From: Lutibacter maritimus
GTDB lineage: Bacteria > Bacteroidota > Bacteroidia > Flavobacteriales > Flavobacteriaceae
Assembly: GCF_900116115.1 (NCBI RefSeq)
Contig: NZ_FOZP01000002.1
Span: 208,122-272,121 of the forward strand
Length of the DNA stretch: 64,000 nucleotides
Reading direction: 5' to 3'
Part shown: piece by piece, positions 1 through 8,297 of the stretch
Numbering within the stretch: the first letter of the stretch is position 1
Layout: each line of letters starts with the position of its first letter
Program-made: the position numbers and the translations under genes
Notes under the pieces: generated by a model
What the model saw: only the letters and a program-made list of their open reading frames with translations
Told to the model about the DNA's origin: nothing
The model's database searches: none

Positions 1-3000
1 CAGCAGTACAATCAAAAGAAGTAACATCAATACTCATAGATTCAATTTCACAATTATCCGAAGAACCATTGTTGATATCCTCCACAGTAATACTTACAGT
101 TCCGTTTGCATCTAATTGCACAGTGACATTTTGCGTACTAACAGTTGGTTCAGTAGTATCTACAACAGTTACGGTAGCATACGCCGCAGTTACATTATCA
201 CTATTATCTACTACCAAAAGTTTAACTTCATTCTCTCCAATATTGGAACAATCGAAAGATTGATTGGTAGGAAACAAGCTTAAAAGTTTAATACCACATG
301 CATCATAAGATCCATTATCAACATCTTCAGCGGAAATAGAAGCAGTTCCATTTTCGCCTAATTGTATAGTAATGTCTTTGGTAAGTGCTATTGGAGCTAT
401 TTTGTCTTCTATTGTTACAATTGCTGTTTCAGAGGTACTATTTCCATTTTCATCAGTAACTGTTAAGGTTACTGTATTTTCTCCAATATTAGCACAAGTA
501 AAAGTATTTGGCGTTATGGTTAATGAAGCTATTTTACAATTATCTGTAGAACCTCCATCTACAGCTGTAGCACTAATGGTAACCATACCATTAGTGTTTA
601 GTGCTGCTGTAAATGGTTTACAAACCGCTGTGGGGGCGATAGTATCTGAGGTATCTACAAATGCTTGTTTTGTTAATGTTCTTGAACAACCATCTAAATC
701 AGTCACAGTTAAGCTTACGTCGTAACTTCCATATGTTGTATAAGTATGTGCTGGATTTTGTAGATTTGAAACGGATCCATCGCCAAAATCCCATGTCCAA
801 GATACTGAAGGTGAGCTAAATACTGTTTGATCCTCGAAATTTATAGTTAAATCTGGGCAACCAACAGTTGTATTAGTTGTTGTAAAATTCACATTTGGGC
901 CCAGCACTTGAATATAATTGGATTTTGAATTAGTATTGGTAATACCAGTTGTGGTTAATGTTGTTTTTAGAGATACAGAATATCTACCTGAGTTTTCGTA
1001 AATGTGTGTAGGATTTTGCTCAGTAGAGGTAGTACCATCACCAAAATCCCAGAGCCAACTTTCAATAGTATCATTTCCTGAAACTGTGGAAGTATCTTCA
1101 AAATTGACAGTTAAAGGGCCACAACCAAATTGAGTGTTTGATGTGAAATTAGAATTAGGTTTGGCTATTTTAACAAGTTTTTCAGTAAAATCTGAGCAAC
1201 CAACAATGGTGTCAGTTACTGTTAACTTAGTTGTAAAATCTCCAAAAGATGTATAAGTATGAATTGGATTTTTAGCAGTTGAAGTGCTTCCATCACCAAA
1301 TTCCCATGACCAAGTATCTGGTAATACAGATTGATCTGTAAAAAATACTGTATGAAGCGTTGATCCACCAGTTGCTGGATTTAACGTAAAGTCAGCTTTT
1401 GGAGGATTAATTTTAATTGTTGAAGTAAATGTATTTTGACAACCATTAGAATCGGTAGTAGTTAATGAAACCATATAGTTACCTGGCAAATCAAAAGTAT
1501 GTGTTGGGTTTTGTTCTGTTGAAGTTAATCCATCACCAAAATCCCAATTCCAAGAACTTATTGTTGCTGTTCCATATACTATTGAGGTATCTGTAAAATC
1601 CACAGGAGTATTTCTACATACAATGTTTTCATTACTTGTGAATGTAGTTTGAATTCCATCAATAGTTATTATAGCATCTGCACTGTTACTGTTTCCAGAT
1701 GTATCGGTAACCGTTAAGGTAACCGTATTTTCTCCAATATTAGAACAATTAAAAGTTGTTTTATTTAAACTCATTGAGGATATTTCACAATTATCTGAGG
1801 AATTATTGTCAACATCTTCAGGTGTAATTGTTATACTTCCAGCTACCAATTGTAAATTTAAATTCTTTGTAGCAACTGTTGGAGCAATAGTATCAATAAC
1901 TGTTACAACACTAGTAGAAGAGGCTTCATTGTTATTTGTGTCTTTAACAGTTAAAACAACGGTATTATCTCCAATATTAGAGCAATCAAATGTTGTTTTA
2001 CTTAATGTTATTTCTGCAATTTCACAATTATCACTTGAACCATTGTTTATTTGTGATGGTAAAAGTGTTATAGTTCCATTGGCTCCTAATGGAATTGTAA
2101 TATTTTTGGTTATTACTGCAGGAGCTTCATTATCATTTACAGTAACATTAAAGGTATTTGTTGCAATATTACCTGCAACATCTGTTCCTAGAACGTTTAC
2201 TACCGTTTTTCCAAGAGGAAATCTACTTCCAGAATTAGGAATACTACTTATAGTAGCTCCCTGATTATTATCATTTACTGTTACCTCATATGTTATTGCA
2301 GCTCCACAATCATTTAAATCGTTTTCCTGAGTTATATCTTCTGGAAATGTTATAATTGGTGGAGTTATATCAATTACTATGGTAAATACCTTTGAAATAG
2401 GCCCCGTGTTATTAAATGTATCAGTAGCTTGAGCTGTAAGATTGTAAACACCTTCCTCTAAAGTAGTTCCAGTATAATCGAATGACCAATTTCCAAAAGC
2501 ATTAACAGTTGTTGTTCCTATGGAAATACCATTTAAAAAAATTTCAATAATTGAATTTGCCTCTGCTTTACCATTAATAATAAGCTCTTGATTTTTAGTA
2601 ATTCCATCTGTATTTGAATTTCCAGTATCTTGGCTTATTCCTGTTATTCTAACCGTATTAAGGTCGTATACTTTTACTTTTCCAACTTTGTAAACGTTAT
2701 TTTTGTATTTAGGAGCACCTACAACCAATCGTTTACCGTTTCCACTAATACCTACAGATTTACCAAATTCATCTTTAACAACCTCTCCTGTAAGATTTTC
2801 TCCTATAGGAATCCAATCTCCTTCCAAAAATTCAAATACTTGAACAAAACCAATACTATCATCTGGAGCTGTGGCATTTGGAGCTCCAACAGCCAATCTA
2901 TTCCCATCACTACTAAGACTAACTGAAGATCCCAATTCATCATTTTTTGCATTTCCATTCAGATCTCTTCCTAACTGAGTCCAACTACCGCCAGAGAATT

Positions 3001-3847
3001 CATAAATTCTTACCTGTCCCGAGGATGAAGCTACCTCTGAATTTAACCTATTTCCTATAGCAATTCTATTTCCACTATTATCTAAACTAATAGAAGTTCC
3101 TGAGTTCTCATAGGCTGAAACACCTGTAATTTTTTGACCTAACAAAGTCCAATTTCCATTAATAAATTCAAATATACGTACATGTCCCGATTTAGTCGTA
3201 ATTGCACTCATTGCAATTCGGTTTCCTGTTTCATTAATACTCACATCCCAGCCAGATCGATCTTGAGATGCTTCTCCTAAAATATCTGCTCCTATTTGAA
3301 TCCAATTATTCAAATCAAATTCAAAAACCTTAACTTGTCCTGCAACAGTTCCATTTAAATCATTAAAAGGAGCTCCTATGACTACACGCTTACCATCACC
3401 ACTTAAATTTACGGATTGTCCAAAGTAATTTTGTTGATCATCTCCATTTAAAGAGTTTCCAAGTTGAACCCAAACACCTGAATTCAATTCAAAAATTCTG
3501 ACCTGCCCTTGCGAATAAGTAGTTCCACCTGTATAACTCCCAATGGCAATACGATTACCACTTGAACTAAGACTTATATCCCAACCTGCAAAATCAAATT
3601 GTTTTTCTCCTAAAATAGTATTGCCTAATTGAACCCAATCATTACCAGAAAATTCATAAATTTTTACCTGGCCTTGATTACTATTGTATTTAGGGGCTCC
3701 TACAGCCATTCTACTTCCATCTTCATTCATACTAACAGAAAAACCTGCCCAATTTTCTGTAAAACTTCCAATAATATCGGTTCCTATCTGTACTTGACTA
3801 AAACCTAAAAAAGGTAATAATATTAAAAAGATGTAACAATATTTCAT
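1..3847 (-). CDS. Giant secreted FG-GAP / HYR-like / PKD repeat protein (partial, C-terminus beyond window)
   Basis: The frame stays open from an ATG at 3847 to base 1, about 1282 codons, and runs off the window. It starts with a signal peptide (MKYCYIFLILLPFLGFSQ). Seven FG-GAP-like propeller repeats follow at about 3790-2640, each with a G-S/N-R-x-A-x-G core, for example SGNRIAIG. Next come a bacterial Ig-like domain (about 2640-2360), an HYR-like domain (about 2360-2140) and two DNCEI-type cysteine-paired modules (about 2140-1650). Four PKD domains follow (about 1630-670), each with WDFGDG or WEFGDG near 790, 1040, 1300 and 1540, then further cysteine-paired modules to the edge. This architecture is typical of cell-surface or secreted adhesins of the type IX secretion system. 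The sorting tail would lie outside the window, so the secretion route is inferred. The ligand is unknown. Confidence 0.9.
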   Translation of the reverse strand, partial: MKYCYIFLILLPFLGFSQVQIGTDIIGSFTENWAGFSVSMNEDGSRMAVGAPKYNSNQGQVKIYEFSGNDWVQLGNTILGEKQFDFAGWDISLSSSGNRIAIGSYTGGTTYSQGQVRIFELNSGVWVQLGNSLNGDDQQNYFGQSVNLSGDGKRVVIGAPFNDLNGTVAGQVKVFEFDLNNWIQIGADILGEASQDRSGWDVSINETGNRIAMSAITTKSGHVRIFEFINGNWTLLGQKITGVSAYENSGTSISLDNSGNRIAIGNRLNSEVASSSGQVRIYEFSGGSWTQLGRDLNGNAKNDELGSSVSLSSDGNRLAVGAPNATAPDDSIGFVQVFEFLEGDWIPIGENLTGEVVKDEFGKSVGISGNGKRLVVGAPKYKNNVYKVGKVKVYDLNTVRITGISQDTGNSNTDGITKNQELIINGKAEANSIIEIFLNGISIGTTTVNAFGNWSFDYTGTTLEEGVYNLTAQATDTFNNTGPISKVFTIVIDITPPIITFPEDITQENDLNDCGAAITYEVTVNDNNQGATISSIPNSGSRFPLGKTVVNVLGTDVAGNIATNTFNVTVNDNEAPAVITKNITIPLGANGTITLLPSQINNGSSDNCEIAEITLSKTTFDCSNIGDNTVVLTVKDTNNNEASSTSVVTVIDTIAPTVATKNLNLQLVAGSITITPEDVDNNSSDNCEISSMSLNKTTFNCSNIGENTVTLTVTDTSGNSNSADAIITIDGIQTTFTSNENIVCRNTPVDFTDTSIVYGTATISSWNWDFGDGLTSTEQNPTHTFDLPGNYMVSLTTTDSNGCQNTFTSTIKINPPKADFTLNPATGGSTLHTVFFTDQSVLPDTWSWEFGDGSTSTAKNPIHTYTSFGDFTTKLTVTDTIVGCSDFTEKLVKIAKPNSNFTSNTQFGCGPLTVNFEDTSTVSGNDTIESWLWDFGDGTTSTEQNPTHIYENSGRYSVSLKTTLTTTGITNTNSKSNYIQVLGPNVNFTTTNTTVGCPDLTINFEDQTVFSSPSVSWTWDFGDGSVSNLQNPAHTYTTYGSYDVSLTVTDLDGCSRTLTKQAFVDTSDTIAPTAVCKPFTAALNTNGMVTISATAVDGGSTDNCKIASLTITPNTFTCANIGENTVTLTVTDENGNSTSETAIVTIEDKIAPIALTKDITIQLGENGTASISAEDVDNGSYDACGIKLLSLFPTNQSFDCSNIGENEVKLLVVDNSDNVTAAYATVTVVDTTEPTVSTQNVTVQLDANGTVSITVEDINNGSSDNCEIESMSIDVTSFDCTA

Positions 3848-3900
3848 AATTATTTTTTTAGTTTAAGTGGCTAAACTAAAATGAATAATTTTTTTCTACA

Positions 3901-3917
3901 ATACGTAGACCTACGTA
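3901..3917. repeat. Inverted repeat ATACGTA-N4-TACGTAT, copy 1
   Basis: A perfect 7-bp inverted repeat with a 4-base spacer overlaps the last codons and stop of the orphan HTH gene. The same element recurs at 4184-4200 at the end of the full-length regulator. It could be a binding site for the LuxR-type proteins or simply part of the duplicated segment. Confidence 0.6.
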
Positions 3918-4150
3918 TTAAATAAGTGTGAATTTTGAGAAATCCACAATAACAAGGTGTTTTGAGAAGATTTAAGGTTAAGCTTTTTAATAATATTACT
4001 CCTATGTTTTTCAATAGTGCGAGTAGAACAATTTTTAAGTTTTGCGATTTGAGAAGAAGTTATTCCTTTTTTAATAAAAAATAAAATTTCTAATTCGGTT
4101 TGGCTTAGTTTTAAAAGATGTTTATTTTTTATTGTGTTTAAATAAGGCAT
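3911..4150 (-). CDS. Orphan LuxR-type HTH domain protein, partial duplicate of the upstream response regulator
   Basis: A protein of about 79 residues holding only a LuxR/GerE helix-turn-helix domain and no receiver domain. It matches the C-terminus of the neighbouring regulator closely: both contain EKHRSNIIKKLN and end in an LFNT tail. The DNA after both stop codons is nearly identical too, including an ATACGTA-N4-TACGTAT inverted repeat. The frame can be extended to a TTG at 4156, but the ATG at 4150 is the more natural start. The likely history is a tandem duplication of the output domain. It could be a DNA-binding competitor, an autonomous regulator or a decaying copy; the frame is intact. 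Function unknown. Confidence 0.6.
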   Translation of the reverse strand: MPYLNTIKNKHLLKLSQTELEILFFIKKGITSSQIAKLKNCSTRTIEKHRSNIIKKLNLKSSQNTLLLWISQNSHLFNT

Positions 4151-4183
4151 ATTCAAACATAGAATATAGAAAAAACAAAAACA

Positions 4184-4200
4184 ATACGTATACCTACGTA
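4184..4200. repeat. Inverted repeat ATACGTA-N4-TACGTAT, copy 2
   Basis: This is the second copy of the 7-bp inverted repeat, again covering the stop codon and last residues of the response regulator. The spacer differs by one base (TACC here, GACC in copy 1). It lies between the regulator and the orphan HTH gene, so it sits upstream of the latter. Confidence 0.6.
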
Positions 4201-4820
4201 TTAAAAAGTTGTGAATTTTGTTGAACCCAAAGTAACAACCCGTTTTGTGTAGGAGGTATATTTAGTTTCTTAATTATATTGCTACGGTGTTTTTCTACCG
4301 TTCTTTTTGAAATAAATAATTGCTCAGCTATTTGAGATGAAGACAAATTTTTTGCTAGATAATTTAAAATTTTTGCTTCTGTTGCAGTAAGATTATGAAT
4401 CTCTTTTTGAGAGTTTGAAAAATGAATACTAGCCTTCATGTTTTTGCTAACATAAGTATTTTCTACTACTATTTGGCAAATACAATCTTCTATTTCTTTT
4501 AAAGCATCTTCTTTTAATATATAACCCTGTATGGTTTTACCTATTTCTTGTAATATTGCTTCTTCTTTAAATAGTGTAAGTATTATAATTTTAGTTTTAA
4601 TTCCTTTCAATTGACATTGAGCAGCAATTTCAAGCCCATTTAATTTAGGCATATCAAAGTCTAAAATGGCAATATCTGGGTTTTTTTTAATAATTTCATT
4701 ATAGGCATTATTGCCATCTAAAGCAGTTGCTAAAATTTTGAAATTTTTACTTTCTAAAAAATGTTTAGTGCCTGTTAATAAAATTGGATGATCGTCTGCA
4801 AGAATTATAGTGGGGCTCAT
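4194..4820 (-). CDS. NarL/FixJ-family response regulator
   Basis: A 208-residue two-component regulator. The receiver domain (about 1-120) shows the acidic pair D9-D10, the phospho-acceptor D54 in AILDFDMP and the conserved K103 in YILKEDA. The LuxR-type HTH is at about 142-205 (TATEAKIL, SSSQIAEQL, RTVEKHRSNI). Its start overlaps the end of the histidine kinase gene by four bases, so the two are co-transcribed and almost certainly partners. The target genes are unknown. The adjacent adhesin gene on the same strand is a natural candidate, but nothing in the sequence proves that. Confidence 0.93.
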   Translation of the reverse strand: MSPTIILADDHPILLTGTKHFLESKNFKILATALDGNNAYNEIIKKNPDIAILDFDMPKLNGLEIAAQCQLKGIKTKIIILTLFKEEAILQEIGKTIQGYILKEDALKEIEDCICQIVVENTYVSKNMKASIHFSNSQKEIHNLTATEAKILNYLAKNLSSSQIAEQLFISKRTVEKHRSNIIKKLNIPPTQNGLLLWVQQNSQLFNT

Positions 4821-6847
4821 ATTTTAGAAGTTTTAATAGTTATAGAGGTTCCTTTATTTAGAGTAGAGTTTAGTTGTAACTTAGCATTAATAAAGTGTGC
4901 GCGTTCATGTAGTGTTTTCATTCCTAAGCTATTAATAGATTCAGGTTTTTTATTTGTGTCAAATCCTTTACCGTTATCCTTCACCTTAAAAATAATATAA
5001 TTTTTCTCTTCTTTAGCTGAAAGATTACAAGCAGTAGCTTTCGCATGTTTTTCAACATTTGTAAGGCACTCTTGTAGCATTCTAAAAATATAAATTTCAT
5101 TTTCTTTTGGAATTAAACCATCAGTAATTTGTATATCTTCAGAATAAAAAACAGTAGAATTTTTCTGAAAATTTTTTATTAAGTTTTTTAAAGAAGTAAC
5201 CAAACCAAGTTTCTCAAACTGAAAAGGGTGTAGATTATGCGACATTTCTCGAACTTCTTTTATGGTTTCTCCAACTAAATCTAATTCATTTTTAACTTTT
5301 ATTTTATTAATAACAAGAGCGTTTTTTATTAATAACAGTTTTTGACTAACATTATCATGTAACTCTGAGGCAATGCGGGTTCTCTCTAGTTCTTGTGTTT
5401 TTAAAATTTCCTGAGTAAATGATTCTTGTAGCTTTTGTTTCTTTTTAGCATAATATTTTGAACGAAGAACTAATCCAAAGCCAAATAAAGATACTAACCC
5501 TAAACCTCCAAATAATATCCATTGATTTTTTAATTTATTTTCAGCATTTAATAACGCAATATTTTTTTGCTGATGGACTATTTGAGAGTCTTTTTTATCC
5601 GTTTCAAATTGAGTTTGTACATAATCAAATTTTTTCCTGGTGTTTAGCTGAATTAAAGAATCTTTTAGTTTAATATAATTTTTTAAATAAAATAAAGATT
5701 TTTTTAAATTTGATTGTTTTTCGTAAATTTCAGCTAATAAGCTGTTTATTGCTAAACTTCTGCTTATCCAGTTATTCTCTTTACTTATATTATTTAAAAC
5801 ATCAAGAGCATTTTTTTCTGCTAAAGTATAATTCCCTTTTGCAAATGCATTTTGAGCAAGAGCAGATTTATAATAACTATTTAAAAAGGGATTTTTATAC
5901 TGTCCTTTCATGCTTAATTTTAACTTATCTAAATAATAATTTGAAGAGTCTATTTTTTTATTTCTTGCATAAGTGGATGTGGCAAAAGAGAGGGTTAAAA
6001 TCCTTACAATTTCTTGAATTACAGAATTTTTATTATTGTTAATTAAGGCTTTTCTAATATGATATAATTCCTTATCTGGCTTTTCTAAAAAACGAGCATC
6101 AAGAACTGCACTAATATGAGCCATAGCTACTACCTGATACTCACCAATTTTAGATCCTATTTCATAAATTAATTCCCTTTCCTGTTCCGCTTCATCAAAT
6201 AAACCGTTTATACTGAATAAAGTGCTTAATCCATTTTTAGTCCATAATATATGAAGTGTGTCTTTTTGATACGTAAATAATTCTTCAGCTTTTTTAAAAT
6301 AGCCAGCACTTTCAGAAATTTCGGTTAAAGCCATTGTAGCTTCACCAGCTTTTAAATAAGAATAAGCAAATTCATATAAAGAAGAATCCTTTTCTTTTTC
6401 AAAAAAAGTGATTGCATTTTTTAAAATAGCTATTGATTTTTTGTGATTTTGCATATAAATACTGGCCTCACTATATGCTATATAAAACTTTCCAATATCT
6501 TTAATATGAGTGCATTTATCAATATTTTTATTATAAATAGTTAAAATAGAATCAGCTTTTTTATGTTGCAAGCTATTGTAAATGTAATAGTTAGCTAATT
6601 CATTTGTAAACCTAAGTGCATAATTGAAATTAAGATTCTTTTGGGCTTTAACTAAATATTTAGTAAGTGTTTTTTCAAAAATAGTATCTTTTAGAAAATG
6701 ATTATTTTCTAAAGAACTATAAAGTTTATCTATCTTTTCATCTTCGGTTAATGATTGATTTAAAGTAGTAACTATTGAATTTGTTGATGTTTGACCAAAC
6801 AAATTTATTGATAAAATGAGGCTTATAGTTAATAATTTTAATTTCAA
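4817..6847 (-). CDS. TPR-containing sensor histidine kinase (NarX/DesK-type)
   Basis: A 676-residue membrane sensor kinase. A signal peptide (LTISLILSINLFGQ) leads into a helical TPR-like periplasmic region (about 20-420). A coiled segment and one membrane helix (about 443-462, WILFGGLGLVSLFGFGLVL) follow. Then comes a HisKA_3 dimerisation domain with the phospho-acceptor H497 in ASELHDNVSQ and a HATPase domain with N-box ECLTNVEKHAKA and G-box DNGKGFD. It overlaps the response regulator gene by four bases. The layout, periplasmic TPR then helix then kinase, is common in Bacteroidota LuxR-type systems. The signal sensed is not evident. Confidence 0.93.
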   Translation of the reverse strand: MKLKLLTISLILSINLFGQTSTNSIVTTLNQSLTEDEKIDKLYSSLENNHFLKDTIFEKTLTKYLVKAQKNLNFNYALRFTNELANYYIYNSLQHKKADSILTIYNKNIDKCTHIKDIGKFYIAYSEASIYMQNHKKSIAILKNAITFFEKEKDSSLYEFAYSYLKAGEATMALTEISESAGYFKKAEELFTYQKDTLHILWTKNGLSTLFSINGLFDEAEQERELIYEIGSKIGEYQVVAMAHISAVLDARFLEKPDKELYHIRKALINNNKNSVIQEIVRILTLSFATSTYARNKKIDSSNYYLDKLKLSMKGQYKNPFLNSYYKSALAQNAFAKGNYTLAEKNALDVLNNISKENNWISRSLAINSLLAEIYEKQSNLKKSLFYLKNYIKLKDSLIQLNTRKKFDYVQTQFETDKKDSQIVHQQKNIALLNAENKLKNQWILFGGLGLVSLFGFGLVLRSKYYAKKKQKLQESFTQEILKTQELERTRIASELHDNVSQKLLLIKNALVINKIKVKNELDLVGETIKEVREMSHNLHPFQFEKLGLVTSLKNLIKNFQKNSTVFYSEDIQITDGLIPKENEIYIFRMLQECLTNVEKHAKATACNLSAKEEKNYIIFKVKDNGKGFDTNKKPESINSLGMKTLHERAHFINAKLQLNSTLNKGTSITIKTSKI

Positions 6848-7072
6848 GAAAATGGTTTTTGGTAAAGATAATATTTTTAAAGAGTAGATAAAGAATTAGT
6901 TACAGAATAAATGAATGAGTAAATGTTATGGCAAAAGCCAAATTTCTATTTTAGTTTGTCAAAAAAAATTATGGTATATAACTATTCTTTAAAGTTAGTT
7001 TTTCATTTCATCAGCAAAGCCCATTTTTACAATAAATATTTTTTTAATATATAATATTACGTTTTTTTGAGC
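6848..7072. other. Intergenic stretch without a recognised gene
   Basis: AT-rich sequence between the histidine kinase start and the asd terminator. A short TGGC/GCCA hairpin near 6929-6942 lacks a following T-run. No open frame with coding character was seen. The kinase promoter should lie here; only a weak TATCTTTA-like box at about 6862-6869 is visible on the minus strand. Confidence 0.5.
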
Positions 7073-7114
7073 AAAAAAAATCGATTAAACACAAAATTTG
7101 TATTTAATCGATTT
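7073..7114 (-). terminator. Rho-independent terminator of asd
   Basis: A perfect 12-bp inverted repeat (AAATCGATTAAA at 7078-7089 with TTTAATCGATTT at 7103-7114) sits 21 bases after the asd stop. Read on the minus strand it is followed by a T8 run. Confidence 0.85.
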
Positions 7115-7135
7115 GAATGATTTACTGAACTATTT

Positions 7136-8125
7136 TTAAACTAATTTATTTGCAATTAAATACTCACCTATTTGAATTGTATTTGTTGCTGCTCCTTTAC
7201 GTAAGTTATCAGCTACAATCCACATATTTAATGAATTTGGTAATGATTCATCTCTTCTAATACGTCCAACAAAAACTTCATCTTTATTATTTGCATACAT
7301 TGGCATTGGATAGGTATTTGTATCTAAATTATCTTGCACAATTACTCCAGGAGTTTCTGCTAATAATTTACGAACATCTGCTAAATCAAAATCATTTTCA
7401 AACTGTACATTTACAGCCTCAGAGTGACCTCCAGAAGTTGGAATCCTAACGGCAGTTGCAGTAACTGAAAAAGAATCATCATTTAAAATTTTCTTTGGCT
7501 CTTTTACTAATTTCATTTCTTCTTTAGTATATCCATTTTCTAAAAACACATCACATTGTGGTATGGCGTTTCTGTTAATTGGATAATGATATGCCATTTC
7601 TCCTTTTATACTTTTCTCTTCATTTTCTAATTGTTGAACCGCTTTTACACCTGTTCCTGAAACAGATTGGTAGGTAGAAATTACCACACGTTTCATTTTA
7701 TATTTTTTATGAAGTGGTGCTAAAGCCATTACTAGTTGTATTGTTGAACAATTAGGATTCGCTATAATTTTATCTTCTTTTGTTAAAACGTTTCCGTTAA
7801 TTTCAGGAACCACTAATTTTTTTGAAGGATCCATTCTCCAAGCAGAAGAATTATCTACTACAGTTGTACCAACTTCAGCAAATTTTGGTGCCCATAATTC
7901 AGAAGTAGTTCCACCTGCAGAAAACAACGCAATATCAGGTTTAGCATCCACAGCATCTTGTAATCCAATAATTGTATAGTTTTTGCCCTTATATTCTAAT
8001 TGTTTGCCAACAGAACGCTCTGAAGCAACTAATAATAATTCTGTAATTGGAAAATTTCTTTCCGCTAAAACTTGTAACATTACATTACCTACCATTCCGG
8101 TAGCGCCTACAACAGCTACTTTCAT
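7136..8125 (-). CDS. asd: Aspartate-semialdehyde dehydrogenase
   Basis: A 329-residue NADPH-dependent enzyme that reduces aspartyl phosphate to aspartate semialdehyde. This is the branch-point step towards lysine/diaminopimelate, threonine and methionine. The nucleotide-binding loop is GATGMVG (residues 8-14), the catalytic cysteine is C126 in ANPNCSTIQ, and the catalytic histidine is H234 in SGGHSEAV. Length and motifs fit the family without gaps. It is transcribed divergently from the U32 gene, as a single-gene unit closed by a strong terminator. Confidence 0.97.
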   Translation of the reverse strand: MKVAVVGATGMVGNVMLQVLAERNFPITELLLVASERSVGKQLEYKGKNYTIIGLQDAVDAKPDIALFSAGGTTSELWAPKFAEVGTTVVDNSSAWRMDPSKKLVVPEINGNVLTKEDKIIANPNCSTIQLVMALAPLHKKYKMKRVVISTYQSVSGTGVKAVQQLENEEKSIKGEMAYHYPINRNAIPQCDVFLENGYTKEEMKLVKEPKKILNDDSFSVTATAVRIPTSGGHSEAVNVQFENDFDLADVRKLLAETPGVIVQDNLDTNTYPMPMYANNKDEVFVGRIRRDESLPNSLNMWIVADNLRKGAATNTIQIGEYLIANKLV

Positions 8126-8272
8126 TTTAATTATTTTTTAATTTTAATACTCTGCAAATTTTGTAAAAAAAACTTTATAAACTATTGTAAATATTTGAAA
8201 ATTAACAAATCAATATTTTTTTGTTAAAAAAAGTATTCTGATGCTGAAAACTGATAATTATTATAAAATATG

Positions 8273-8280
8273 TAATTTTG
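8273..8280 (+). promoter_or_regulatory. Bacteroidota -7 promoter box (TAATTTTG) of the U32 gene
   Basis: A perfect TAnnTTTG match 18 bases before the ATG at 8298. It lies inside the longer open frame that starts at 8241, so that upstream start would precede the transcription start. This favours 8298 as the true start. Confidence 0.65.
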
Positions 8281-8297
8281 CAAAAAATCAAAAAAGA

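Noticed and set aside
69-2926. Several plus-strand frames of 64-152 residues in the first 3 kb
   Set aside because: They are antisense shadows of the repeat-protein gene on the minus strand; their composition (S/T/V-rich, repeated) mirrors the PKD/HYR-like repeats.
6929-6942. TGGC-TTTT-GCCA hairpin upstream of the histidine kinase
   Set aside because: Only four base pairs and no T-run; not a terminator, and no known operator.
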